Positions 12,546 to 24,337 of a stretch of DNA of 64,000 nt are shown piece by piece. Made by a program: the position numbers and the translations under genes. Below the pieces are notes generated by a model. It did no database searches. It was not told the DNA's origin and saw only the letters and a list, made by a program, of their open reading frames with translations. The stretch's first letter is position 1, and every line of letters starts with the position of its first letter. Source of the DNA: Gyromitra esculenta (Eukaryota > Ascomycota > Pezizomycetes > Pezizales > Discinaceae); assembly GCA_038503075.1 (NCBI GenBank), contig JBCAML010000006.1, forward strand, positions 434,001 to 498,000, written 5' to 3'.

Positions 12546-14108
12546 GCTTTTTTTGGAAGTACTACGAAAGATGGAGGGAGGCCTAGATGCGTATTTCTTC
12601 ATTCCAAGCTATTTGACGGGGGAGGCTGCAATCTCAATACCTACGTGTAGTTTCAAGATTTATTACAAAAAGTTACCATGAGAACATTAGCTCAAATTAG
12701 CGGTGGTACCGATTCGAAATATACTTGAGTATCTTCATAGAAAAACCCACGTTATTAAAGTTCAAGGGTAATGTCAAAGTGAGCTATACCCCAATTTTAT
12801 TCCACGTCATAGGTTGGCTTGGCAAATTACGTTGCTAGGTATACGGACCTCTACATTACCTACCTACCTAAGATTATTAATGGGAGAATACTCAAGTCTG
12901 TATTGTTTAGTGAATGGGGTGCTAACCGTAGACTAGATATATCTATTTCCTGCAGGAAGCTTGCATTTGTGGTAGTGAAATCTAAATCAAGATCAACATA
13001 TCCGAGTGATGAACTCTAAGGTTAGGATTGCACAGAGGCCAGCAGATCCAAACATCACGGTTTATCAGAGAGCGATCATCTATGAATTATCTCTCCAGGA
13101 CCCCCTCTACGTAAGAAGTTCCCGCGAGACAAGCTAGGCCGAAGTCCAGGCCTTCCAATAAACGGGTAGGTAGCTCAAAGCGAAATTCACCCAAGTTTCT
13201 CGATACAGAAAATTCTTAGAATAGGTATATTCGCCAAGCCTCAAGAAGGAGTAACATGAAGATGGTAGCGAACCACCAATATCAAAGAGTAAAACAAAGA
13301 CCTCCCTTCCAGAAAAAGACTTTTTTAAAAAAAAAGGGAAGGGGAGGGAAGCAGCGGAGAAAATTGAACTATCCACCAACAAAAGCCCTCTTTCTACCAA
13401 GCATTACCTATTTCAACTTGGCCGCTAGTAAGAGGGATTTGCTCATACCCGTTTCAGGTAGGCTTTCCTGTTTGGCGTTATATAACGGTGGTGCTTGTTG
13501 TTTTTTTTGGAGAATTTATACCCACCAGCGTCGTGGATGGAGGATAGAATAGAGGTGAGTAGTCAGCACCGAATAAGCTACACGTAATCGAGTAGAAATA
13601 GGAGGCTAATTTCACGAGAGAAGCATACACGCAGATATAGAAGCTTGAATTTGAAGTACGCATTTATGAAGTACTCTGAGTCTCAACGTACCCATGGGAA
13701 AAATAGATATTTGCTGTCAAAATAACCACCCCAGACCCAAAGTGCAAACTCACGAGCAGAGAGGTATATAGCATGTGATACTTATTAGATATATCAGATA
13801 AGCCATTTGTTTCCGTTATGTACTTAGTTCCCAGAAAAAAAGCAGAAAAAAATAAAGAAGAAAGCGCCATACAAAAACCACTCTGCGACTCCCCAAAAGT
13901 CCAGCTTATGATACGAATTTTTACTCCAAACCCTTTATAAGATTTCGCATAAAAAAAGAGATAAAAAAGCACCCCAAACTACACTCAATAAAATCTTGTA
14001 AAAAGAAAACCATAAAAACTACATGCAAGCATGAGTAGAATAGAAAGAACCACAAAGTAAAAATTATTACACCTACAAACTCCATCTCCATCTAGCAAAG
14101 GTAATTAA
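12546..14108. other. Convergent intergenic spacer
   Basis: AT-rich 3' flanks of the helicase and of the 5-phosphatase gene on the opposite strand. No coding structure or clear repeat seen. Confidence 0.5.
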
Positions 14109-17100
14109 CTATCGTCCAGCCTGTAGACTCTCCACCGCATCCACCATCCCCTCCTCCTTACTCAATGTCCGCCGAGCATCCTCAACAGCGTAGCCACATA
14201 CGTTGACTAAAAAGTCCATTCTGCAGGTTTAGTTAGCACCTCCTAGATCGCCCTTGGAAATAGGGTAAAACTTACTTAGCCTCCCAAACATGTCTCTCCC
14301 TCACCTCTTTATATTTCTCGACGCATTTCACCCATATCCGACTTTTCCGTTCCTGATCAACTGTCTTCAACCTCACCGCAAACACCCCACTAACTGGACG
14401 ATGATCGCTCGCCCGAACCTCCCATCTCCTGTACTCCATTTGCTTGACTCTTCCGAGACCTCTATATAGCAATCTATCACACCACGCTGGCGCCCGTTTT
14501 TTTTCACTGCTATCATACGTATCTGTACCCACGTCATACTTATATGTCGGTCTAAACGCGATGGGGTTCTCCTGGAACACGCGCAGCCGGAACCCGGGAT
14601 TTCGTTTCCGCTCCATCAATAACTGGTCACGCTCGAGCAAAGGTGGTAGGTCTGATGCTTGAGCCTTATAGATGACGTTGTCGCGGTGCATGTCAATGCG
14701 GTAGTTAAGATCGCCGTTGAGAATACAAATCTCGTGATCAAGGATCATGGAACCATCACCACCTCCAACAAAAATGTCTGACCTCTTGCCTGCGTTCGCT
14801 TCTGCGGGGAGCGATGAGGATTCCAGGATTGCCGCAATATCATTATTGCGGGATGTGGTATGGGATTGCCCAGCAGCGAGATGGCAATTGATAAAGCAGA
14901 GCGAGGAATCGTCAAGGAGGAAACGGATGATAAGCGCACCCTTATTACCGTGAAGCCCGCCAAGGCCACGTTTAACAGTGGAAGCAGATACGTTGTGGAT
15001 GTTGTTCCGCTCAGACGAGCGAACAAAGATGGCGGTGAACAAGCCAACAAGATTAGCCGCATGAAGTAGCACGTACGGCTGGTCCCGTGGCATATAAGTT
15101 TCTATGCTCTTTGTAAGTTGCTGCTGCCACAAGCGATACTGATGGCTCATATGTTCTTGCTGGCTCGCTGCTTTCTTCTTCTTGCCACCCTTCAATATGC
15201 TCTTCGCAGTAAGTTTCTTGTTCTCCAGATCAACCAGTTCCTGGAAGCCAAACACAATGATGTCGGGGCTAGCAACGGAACCGAGGACCTTCTCAAGAAA
15301 TACCCTATCATCCTCTCCTTTGATGAGATCCTGTGGTTTACTTGCGCCCGCATTCCATGTGCACACCAAAGCACGAATCTCGCGGAAGTTACAGAACTCG
15401 ACATCACGCTTCTGCATTTCACCCTCAAGCCAGTCATCCTCCAGCATACCATCCCATAATCTAATCACATTATCCACCCCCAAACTTACCACTTGTAGCC
15501 TTCCAGTTTTCCAGATACTTGTTCGATCAGCAATGACTTGAACAACAGGCCCGTTTGAGCATTGCCAGTCCTTAAGAACTCGCCAGGGCTTCGCTCGCAC
15601 ATCATAGACGTAAATCATTCCGGTTTTGAAACCAGCCCAGAGGTAGTCACCAACGCCGCTCATGGAATTGATTTTATAGAGCGAGATAGAAACGACATCA
15701 AGACAGGTGAATTGACTACGAGAATAGATGGAAACTTTGCCGTCGATGTGACCGAAGTAAATTTTGTCAGGCTCCGAATTGACGACGGCGCCACAGGTGA
15801 TTTCACCCGTTGGCTTGACTGGCGATAGTGGGCGGTTTGAAAAATTGAAAGGTATGCTCGTATCAGTGCTGGGCTGATACACATGTACCGTCCTCCCAGC
15901 GCCGACCCAGAGCAGTCCATCAACTACTATCGAGAAAGTGTGCTTATTAGGGATCCTAAATGTTGTCGGTGAATTCCTTAGATTCGGCACGCCATTCACA
16001 TCCGGCGCCCACACTTGTAACTTTCCCCCTTCATCTAACGTCCACAATTCATAACCGGAACGATGAATCTGCACAATTTCCTTCTTCATATGTGCGCTCT
16101 GCCTGGTATCCACTACCCTCTGAGTCGGAATATCCACTTCTAGTAGTTCCCCATGCGATGTTCCAAGCCATAACTGTCGTCCTTCATCTTGGACTCTAAC
16201 GGTTGGCTTAAATGCTATTGCTGTGATTCTTGTGCCTTCGGGGTGGTTATATGACATTATACATTGCCCTGTCTCGATATTCCATACATTTGTTGTGTGA
16301 CTTGTCGTGCATACGTATTGACCACATACAGCAAATAACCGGACATCGTACTTACAAGGAATTTCGCGGATTCCAGATTTGAAGCATGGAAGTCGTCTGT
16401 TGGCCTGGGAAGAATCTGGATACTCGCTGAGAGCGGATTGATCATCCGCCGCCCCGTCATCCGAGTCATCAGCACCATATCCCCCGTAAGTATCTTCAGT
16501 AATAGCTGCCGCTCCATTAGGACCTCCTAGGAAATTCTTAGTAGCGGTGGATGATTGTCTTGTCGGCGATGGGTCCCTAAGCGTCGTACCCGCCCGTTTT
16601 GGGGGCGGAAGGAAAGTCGTCGGAGCTGGTAATGGCTGAACAGGTTCATTAGACACTCGAGGAGGCGAGTAACTTCGTCCTCTCAAACTCGGGACCTTAG
16701 CCCTAATCCCACCAACAATTTTACCCCCTGCTGGTCTCGGTGGTAGATCCGGCCTTAGTCCTGCGTCATCAAGCGATATCCTCTGCCCCCGGATCGAATC
16801 CTCGAATTTCATCAGCGGTCTAATCTCCTCCCTCGACACCCTTGGTGGGGGTGGGGGTGCCGGTTTAGTTGCACGTAAATCGAATCCATTCCTCTCCCCT
16901 GGTGTATGCGCGTTCATAGCAGGATATTGTAATGGTACGGGTCCAAAGTTTGCGGCATTGGCGGAATATTTCCCTTGTATCCTCGGTCTTGAACTCGACT
17001 CATTATCAGATCTACTTGGGGAATTATTGGCGCTTGATGGTGGTGTGCTAAATGGCGATACCCGCTCTTCCGAAGACGTAGTAGGTGCCGCCAATGCCAC

Positions 17101-18022
17101 AGCCCCAAGTTCCGGCCTTGTATGCTTCGGTGGTATGGACGGTTTGCTTCCAATCTTCGGCTTCGACATCCTAGCCGGCACCGGAGGCGCCGCTGTTTCC
17201 ACCGCCGCTCCTGCTAGATGATCCTGCAAAGCCGGGCTCAGCGGCGTTCTTCGCACCGGTATTACACTCGCTCTCCGATCAACTATTTGGTCATTGACAG
17301 AACCAGACGTCACCGGCGCCGGTCGCACAAGCCTTGCCGAAGTCATCGGAGGCGCCGGGGGTGGGGGTGGCGGGCGTTTTTCGTGGTTTGGGGAGGGTGT
17401 GCTCCCGCGACTCGGGACCTTATAAGGATTCGAACACAAATTCACGTTGGGTGAGGGGGCATATATGCTTACGAATTCCGCGGGGTTTCGCTCCGGTGAG
17501 TTGTCTCGTGCATCTATATTTAGCGGATTTGGGGGTAATCTTGGCGATTCAACGCGGAACGTCGGAGGTGACCGTGGAGGGGAGAAAGTGCTATGCATGG
17601 AGAGCGGTCGCGGGCGGGAGCTCTGGCCGCTGCCACGCGGGAGGCTCGTGGATAAGTATTCACGGTAAGACTTCTTGACGGGGCCACCTCGGGGAGATGT
17701 TGAGCCGCCGGTGTAGGGTTCACGGGGAATGTCGAGGGATGCTCGGGAGAAGCTTTCATGGGATTCTCTGAATGGGTCAACGCCTGTGTGAGCGGGTCTT
17801 AAAGGTTTAGCAGGTTCGGGGGTTAGTTGCTGTGATTTCGGGAAAGTAGTCATTTGCTCAAAGCGTGAGCGTAACGAGGAGACAGAGGCCTGAAGCGATC
17901 GGTTAGCGGTTAGAGAAGGGCGTCAAGCATAGGGGATTGAAACAAAATAGATGGTTGGGCAGCTCTGGATGTAGCAAAGGAGAGCTTACGGGTGGTTGTT
18001 CTTCCTCCATGTTTTCTTGCAT
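14109..18022 (-). CDS. WD40-repeat inositol polyphosphate 5-phosphatase
   Basis: Three exons on the minus strand: 18022-17990, 17889-14276, 14220-14109 (1252 residues). The first exon is 11 codons (MQENMEEEQPP) and splices to ASVSSLRSRFEQ, so the true start lies upstream of the long open frame. Residues about 25-500 are Pro/Ser-rich and disordered, with many PPPPP and PxxP stretches. WD40-type repeats cover about 510-850 (VWNIETGQCIMSYNH, VISLGVDNVIRLWDG). The catalytic IPPc domain covers about 860-1190: LVCTWNAG, FGFQELVDLE, GLHGNKGALIIRF, GDLNYRID, WCDRLLYRG and ASDHRPVSG are all intact. It should remove the 5-phosphate of phosphoinositides at membranes. A short last exon adds a 37-residue acidic/helical tail. 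The domain order resembles plant and filamentous-fungal WD40 5-phosphatases rather than yeast synaptojanins. Confidence 0.93.
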
Positions 18023-18245
18023 GACGAATGTACAAGCGTCGAGAAAACGGGGAGATGGGTAGATTAGCTAAACAGAGCCCCAGCAGCGGATGGCAGAGGA
18101 GGGGTTAAATCCGATAGAAGACTGATCAACAGAGCCAGCACGGGGATGAGCTGACGCCGATGGTTGGGTTTGGTGTTAAGGTTTGGGGGTGCAGTTTAGC
18201 AGCGGTTTGACGATGGGGGATTCGTTGGTGATGGACACAGGAGGC

Positions 18246-18274
18246 GATGGTGATGGTGATGGTGATGGTGATGA
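18246..18274. repeat. (GATGGT)n microsatellite
   Basis: About five consecutive GATGGT units. Confidence 0.85.
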
Positions 18275-18718
18275 GGGTGATGAAGATGTTGTCAGAGGAA
18301 CCAATCTCCTATCTCAGAGGCCAGAGCGTCGTGCGGTGTGGTGCCGTGTATGGTGTTGTGGGGTGGGGTGCTGTGGGTAGAGCAGTTGTGGTGTTGAAGT
18401 CAGACCCGTTGATAGCGGACACAAGACCGTAGATAGGTACATGAGCTTCGCAAGGTAGCAGTCGTGCAAGGACAGTAGCGCGTCAGGGGAGGAGGCTCTT
18501 CTCTACAATTTTCCAGAAGCCGTCGTTTCGGGCTGACCCCAACCCAACATACCCCCCCAGCCACACCACCACGCAGGGTCCAAAATAGGCTCAATTCTAA
18601 CCCCAAGGAGCACGAAGATCTCACACAATGGTCCTAGCGCCCTGACCTCGACGTCAGAGAGGACGCGTCCTGATGATCATCCGAGGATTTTGTGAATTTC
18701 TCCACGATACCCGTATTC

Positions 18719-18766
18719 CCATGACGTTTTTAAAACGGGCTACCTTTGTATCCCATATAAAAGTAG
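18719..18766 (+). repeat. Single-ended MITE relic
   Basis: GACGTTTTTAAAACGGGC followed by a TCCCATATAAAA block closely matches the left end of the element at 25211-25316, roughly 38 of 42 aligned bases by eye. No matching inverted right end was found nearby, so this copy is truncated or diverged. Confidence 0.6.
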
Positions 18767-19803
18767 ATTTGGGAGGCACCTAATTCAACCTTCAGGAGGG
18801 TGCTAATTTCTCCCTTAAATGCGCTTAAAAAAGCACTTTATTTACTGCCCCCAATGGACGGTTATCGTAGAGAATTTTTTGCCTTCCAAGGCTGGGCTTG
18901 CCACACCGTCATATTTTAAATATTAGTGCCGATCCGAGAAACAAAGTGCACCTCTGAAGGGAATGTACACTTTCCATCTCTCAATGACGCTCTCGTTCAG
19001 GATACCTGCCACCACGCTGTACGTGGCTCGTTTTCTCGTTTCTTGATGCACGTGTGCTCTCCATGTGGCTTGCTTCCGATCATGTGAACAAGTAACCCGA
19101 TGATGGAGAACTTCAGCCCAGAGCCCTGGCTGCTCCACAGCATCAATGTGAATGGCTTTTTCGCGTCTGGTTATCCTATTCTGCTAGCACGAGCCATTCA
19201 TCAATGGTCACTCGACAGACGAACTGCTACACTTCGCCCAGAGGGCTTTAGGTTAGGGCGAGCCACAGGTTTTTATCCGCCTAGCCATTTAACCCAAGCA
19301 GTACTCTAGGCCTTCTTGTGCAAGCCTTTTGTTTCAGTGTGGGCGGTAATTCCCAGCGCGTTAGGATACACACGGGGTTGTTTCTTTCGCAGGTGTGCAC
19401 TGCGCTAAGACACACGAGTGATACTACATGATTTCTGGTAAGCTCGAAAATGCCCACAATGCTAGACACTTTTCTATTCATCCAGACATTGATCTAATAC
19501 AAAACACGCATGTATTTTCTTCTATGCATATTCTATGAGTAAAGTTGTAACCGAGTGTATTCACTGGAAAAACACCCCGAACCAGATCAAATCTGGCTAA
19601 CTAAACTATTATATCCTGTAAATATATGTCTCTCAAGATTGTCAAGAGATGGCTGCTGCCTCTGGCCGACAGTGCTGGGTGAATAGTGGGCGTAGGTAAA
19701 ACCCCACACTGCATGGATGATAAAAGGTTGACCAGCGCTACTAATCATCATCAGGAATAAACAATCTCAAGCACGGATTTTGAAACACTCCATCAGATTA
19801 CCA

Positions 19804-21001
19804 TCACAATTTCGCATTAATCTTCTCTTCTACAATCTCAAACCCGCCTTCTCCAAGTCTCCACTCCACTCCTTCCTTCAAGCCCCACCACTCCTCCAAC
19901 GCCTCCTTCCCTCCTTCACCCGGCCTCAGCGCCTCTCCAACCCACCCTGCGCCCTCTCCCCCAACCATCTGTAAACCCTCCAGCGTGACAAGCGGTCGTT
20001 GTTCAAATCCCCCCTCCTTTAATTCCGCATTATTTAACACCGGCGTGACACACGCATCGGTCCCATCAAACACCATCTCCCACTCCGCCCTCGTCTTCTC
20101 TGCAAACCTCTTCTCAAACATCCTCCTAATCTCTCCCCAATTCTGTCTATCCTGCCTATCTGGCAGCACCCCATATCCCGAATCTTTGAACAGCAACCCC
20201 ACAAACGTCTCATAAAACCTTGGCTCCAGCGCTCCAACCGCCACATACCCACCATCCCCCGTCGCATACGCCCCATAAAACGGTGCACCCCCATCCAACA
20301 AGTTCTCCCCCCTAGGTCTATCCCACACCGGGCTCCCCTCCAGAAACCTCGGAAAACTCGCTAAATAAGCCGTCCCATCCACCATATTCGCCTCCACAAC
20401 CCCGCCAACCCCGGACCCCGCTCGCGCCAACAGCGCCAGTAATATACCGACAAAGCACACCATCCCCCCGCCCGCAAAATCCGCAAGTATATTAGCCGGC
20501 GGTCTCGGCGGCTCGCCGTGGCGTCCGAGGAGCGCAAGGACCCCAGATACCGCAAGGTAATTGATATCGTGGCCCGCCATGTCTCTGTACTTCCCGTCGC
20601 GCCGGAACCCGGTTAGGCGTGCATACACAAGCTTCTTATTCGCCTTGCAGAGGACGTCGGGTCCGAGGCGCAGCTTCTCGAGAGTCCCGGGCCGGAAGGG
20701 ATCTATTAGTACGTCTGCGTCTTGGAGGAGCCGCTTTATGAGTGTGAGGCCCGCGGGCGATTTTAGGTCTGTGGAGAGGGAGCGCTTTCCGTGTGCTAGT
20801 AGGTCTGGGGCCGGTGTGGGGTTCTGACCATGGCGGTCTATGCGTAGGACGTGGGCGCCGTAGTCGCTTAGTAGTTTTCCGCAGAAAGGGCTAAAGTTGT
20901 TGGTTTTGGTTTTTAGAGATGGAAGGGGGGGGAGGGGGAGTTTACCCTGGTGCTAAGCCGGCGAATTCGATAACGCGGAGTCCGGAGAGTGGGGAGTTCA
21001 T
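19804..21001 (-). CDS. Class III CoA-transferase, alpha-methylacyl-CoA racemase type
   Basis: Two exons: 21001-20946 and 20890-19804 (380 residues; AMACR proteins are about 380). Exon 1 gives [19 protein letters not shown] and joins to [20 protein letters not shown], the family N-terminus. Further signatures: [35 protein letters not shown], the catalytic-His motif GHDINYLA and the catalytic-Asp motif ILADFAGGG, both intact. In the family, AMACR interconverts 2R/2S-methylacyl-CoA for branched-chain beta-oxidation in mitochondria and peroxisomes. The C-terminal AKL end resembles a type 1 peroxisomal signal (it reads NAKL), which supports a peroxisomal site by inference. A substrate other than branched acyl-CoA remains possible because class III transferases are diverse. 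Confidence 0.92.
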
Positions 21002-22319
21002 AGGAGGGTTTCTTCTTCTTCCTTACCTGGAATTATGGGGGGAATTGGGGAGCTGGGATGGTGGGGGGGATTGGTATGGATATATACTAATCGCTATCGA
21101 GAAGGCTGATAGTATTCATTCAGGAACACTGCCGAGGTTCACGGGTTTGTGTTACGTCGGTAAGTAACCGAGACGCACCCCACAATCTAGCCGACAGCCA
21201 CCGTTTTAAAACACGTCCCAAAAGGTTATCGGGGGCAGGTAACGTTTTGCAAACTTTATATCTGTTTGTGTATTCTTTTTGGGGTCTGGAAATATTGCGG
21301 TGCGTAGCTATTGGGTTGATCGAGTGAGAAAATATGATTCTAGATTCTGGTAGGGGGGTTTACTATTTCGGACTACTTGTATCTATATGTACATGTAGTC
21401 ATTGACAAATGCTTTAAAGTTGAGACAACGTGGATGTGATGGTGGGTGGATATAAACATTTTAATATTAGCCGTAATCGATCTTCTAGAAATCGCAGGCA
21501 CTGATGCCCGTATATACACGTACTCCCTTCCGATCCCGTCCCCGAACTTCACTACTGTCCTTATGTAACTAAACTTTGTTGTGGGTTTGAGAAATTCACA
21601 AAGGCACAGAGGTGTTCTTGATATGATTTGGTGAGTGGGTTCGAGAGAATTTCGGCATTAACTCTTTCGTAGGCTTGAGGGTTTAAGTCCAATCCAACCA
21701 GAGCACCAAAATTTGTGGTATAAGACTTAGGTTCTATAACCTCCAGGATTAGGGTAAACCTAGGGCGTGCTTAGATGTGACGCAGAGGCCTAAAGCACAA
21801 ACCGCCACGCCGAAAAAAATCAACCAAATTGCATGGGGTCATGAGGTCTCGACTGCCAAGGCTTTCAGTCTCCAAGAGTATACAGAGGTAAATCATACAT
21901 GATATCCAAAGAGAAGAGAGAAAAGCGTCCATAAATTGAGCAAAAAAGAGTATAATTTCCAAACGCCATATTCCCCAGATCTTATTCGTTTTTCATTCAC
22001 TCTGACCGTAATTACTATTGACAGAATCCAGATATAGGAGCCTTCCACAGCCTCACCTCACGCCTGCACAACCCATATATCCGTCAAGCAGGTTTTGGCT
22101 CATGGTCTTTATCGCTTTCTAAGACTCCATCCCTCTAAACATGCATTAACAAGCTTATTCGAGACTCGTCAAATCCGCCAACTGGTCCTGAAAGGTTTTT
22201 CTTCCGCGTTGTTCTCGGACCTCGATGCCGGGGCCAACAGGGCGAGATGCTCGGTGCAGGGGGAACACCTACGTTCACCCTGTCAGCATCGTGTTTCCAT
22301 CCATAAGTGCTCCCATTTC
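21002..22319. other. Intergenic, no gene recognised
   Basis: AMACR promoter region, then AT-rich sequence with one TACATGTA palindrome (21390). Nothing coding is supported. Confidence 0.45.
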
Positions 22320-22691
22320 CTAATCCAAAACTTCATCCTCCATCCCCCAATCATCAACACCCATACCCCCTCTCAAGCCTAGTTTCCATCCCCTCTCACT
22401 CCTCTCATCGAAGCACACTGGGCGGACAGCACGAACCCTTGTACCCCCCCACCCCAGACGGAACGCAATCTCGTGAGCAAAGAGCTCTCCAAAGCCCAAC
22501 ATCAATCCATTAATAAAAGGTAACACCAAATTGATCGCAGCAGTCCTCAACAGGCTGACTACCGTGGGTGGTCGGTATAGTATGAGCGGCGAATTAGAAG
22601 AGACGTCGTCATCTGAGCGTGGAGAAAGGTGTGGGGAAGGAGAACCTGCATCGGCGTAGGATGATTCGGAGCGCGGAGAGGGGTTGGACAT
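22320..22691 (-). CDS. MIM1: Mitochondrial import protein 1 (Mim1)
   Basis: Single exon, 123 residues. The core LLRTAAINLVLPFINGLML followed by GFGELFAHEIAFRLGW is the Mim1 signature: one transmembrane helix with small-residue spacing and the conserved FAHE(I/L) end. The N-terminus is Ser/Pro-rich and the C-terminus is a short soluble tail. Mim1, with Mim2, forms the MIM complex of the mitochondrial outer membrane that inserts alpha-helical proteins and helps assemble the TOM receptor subunits. Length is close to other filamentous-fungal members. It is separated by about 0.7 kb from a divergently oriented gene. Confidence 0.93.
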   Translation of the reverse strand: MSNPSPRSESSYADAGSPSPHLSPRSDDDVSSNSPLILYRPPTVVSLLRTAAINLVLPFINGLMLGFGELFAHEIAFRLGWGGTRVRAVRPVCFDERSERGWKLGLRGGMGVDDWGMEDEVLD

Positions 22692-23413
22692 CGTGGAGGG
22701 GGTATTTGAGACGAATTGAAAAGCGACCCGGTTCGGTTTGGTTTCAGCTAAGTATTGGGATCTTCAATTGGGCGAGCGAGGGTGTGTGAGGGAGCGGTTA
22801 CCCGGATGTTACTGCGTTGGCGGAATGACGTTGCACGGCAGCGTTACGGTAACGCAGCAACCGTGACTGGGGGAGAACGAGCAGGAAAAAGGGCGGTGCA
22901 TGGCAACTGCATCTTCTGCAAGCAGCTTTTATCCTATGCTTTGCAGCAGAGTAGCGACTTTTCCAAAGGATTGTAAAGAACTCTCTCATCGCAGAAAGAT
23001 CGGCTCATCTCGTTAACGCCGCTTGGAAATCTCCCGTTTGGTTTCGAGTTATGTAAGGAATTACTGGCCTGGGATGATGTGTTTTCACACCTTCCAGAGA
23101 AGCCAGTCAGTTCGGCACATCCCTGCAGTGTTTGATCTTGTTGGGCCTCTCACCCCACATCCGCCGCGTTCTTTTTTTCCGCCACCCCAACCAAACCGGG
23201 ATATGGACTCAATGGAGGAGGGTTCGCAGCTGGCAGTGCGGAGCCCCTCCTTGCTGCTGGAGTCTTTAAACCCGTCGCTGCCCCCCTCAGCACCACCCCC
23301 CAACCCAAACACCATCCAAGCACCACCCAAGCACCACCCACAACTCTCTACTAAGCCTACACAATCGGCTAACCTTCAACAGGTCCCCCGCGGTCAACCA
23401 AAACAAACTAACC
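22692..23413. other. Divergent promoter, Mim1 / unknown protein
   Basis: No coding structure required. An open frame near 23023-23478 overlaps the next gene's start in another frame and looks like promoter/leader sequence. Confidence 0.45.
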
Positions 23414-24337
23414 ATGACCTCAGCTCCCAGCAGCGACAAGCCTACCACCCCTTCGCCCACCCAGCAACCACCCCGTGACGATTTCTTCGACTGCATCAGG
23501 CGCTTCACAGAACACCATGTGGCCTCTGTGCTCCACTCCCTCATTGGCCTTCCAACAATGCTCCCGCCATCCAGCACATGGATAATGGACGACGAGTCCC
23601 AGCAATTAAACACCACCAGTCCATCATCCCCCAGCGACGAAAAATCAAACAACCCCGGAGGCAGCACCATAGTCGCCGCCACTGAAGCACTCAAGAAAGA
23701 AAGCGGCTCACCCCCGCCATCCCAATCCACGCGTGGGAGGATGGCGGAATGCTTCCTCCTCACAGACCCACGCACGTTCATCCCTACTAGCACCCTCTTT
23801 AGGCCGGAAGAAGAAGAGCGGCTGGCAGCCATGTGGAGGCAGATGAGCCTGCTGCAGCGAGATTTTGCGGCACCCTTTTTTGGAGGTGATGTTTTTGGTA
23901 CGGGGATGGGGAAAGGGGCTGGATTATGGCAAGATCCGCTTTTGATTGCGCCGTTGTTTTGGGGTGTGGGGATGGTGGGGGGTAAGAAGGTGAATGGGAA
24001 TAGGAGGACTAGTGGAGAGGGTATGGACGTAGAGGATAAGACGGAGACTGAGCTCGATGCATATAATCATCTTGCACCACCAACCTCTTCTTCTACGATT
24101 CTTTCAACCTCGTCTGCCACTTCGGCTTTCCCGTCGCAGCCGGCGAATAGAAATTCAGATAAACCGCAGGTCATTGCTACGGTGGCTACTACACACTCAT
24201 ATACTGGCCCGGATGGCGTGACGCGGACTAAATACGTGTTGAAGAAACGGTTCACGGACGGATCTGAAGAGAAGATCGAGGAGGATCGTACTAACATGCC
24301 GGGACGACAAGGCGTTGCTAGGATCACGGAAGAATAG
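23414..24337 (+). CDS. Uncharacterised acidic/Ser-rich protein with C-terminal threonine-rich motif
   Basis: Single exon, 307 residues, ATG in good context (AACCATGACC). The N-terminal 20 residues are Ser/Thr/Pro-rich, followed by DDFFDCIRRFTEHHVASVLHS, a likely amphipathic helix, and then a low-complexity middle. A second ordered-looking block carries THSYTGPDGVTRTKYVLKK and RFTDGSEEKIEE near the C-terminus; this pattern of T-x-x-DG-V-R-TK-V-LKKRF-x-DG is one I associate with fungal proteins of unknown function, but I cannot name a family. No signal peptide or membrane helix. Upstream in-frame extension was rejected for lack of a start. The gene is real by codon structure; its function is unknown. 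Confidence 0.7.
   Translation: MTSAPSSDKPTTPSPTQQPPRDDFFDCIRRFTEHHVASVLHSLIGLPTMLPPSSTWIMDDESQQLNTTSPSSPSDEKSNNPGGSTIVAATEALKKESGSPPPSQSTRGRMAECFLLTDPRTFIPTSTLFRPEEEERLAAMWRQMSLLQRDFAAPFFGGDVFGTGMGKGAGLWQDPLLIAPLFWGVGMVGGKKVNGNRRTSGEGMDVEDKTETELDAYNHLAPPTSSSTILSTSSATSAFPSQPANRNSDKPQVIATVATTHSYTGPDGVTRTKYVLKKRFTDGSEEKIEEDRTNMPGRQGVARITEE

Larger units (their letters stand above)
18023..19803. other. Intergenic spacer with microsatellite and MITE fragment
   Basis: Holds the 5-phosphatase promoter, a (GATGGT)n microsatellite at 18246-18274, and one end of a miniature inverted-repeat element at 18719-18766. No gene recognised. Confidence 0.5.

Noticed and set aside
23287..23832. 181-residue minus-strand frame
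   Set aside because: Overlaps the better-supported plus-strand gene at 23414 and is low complexity.
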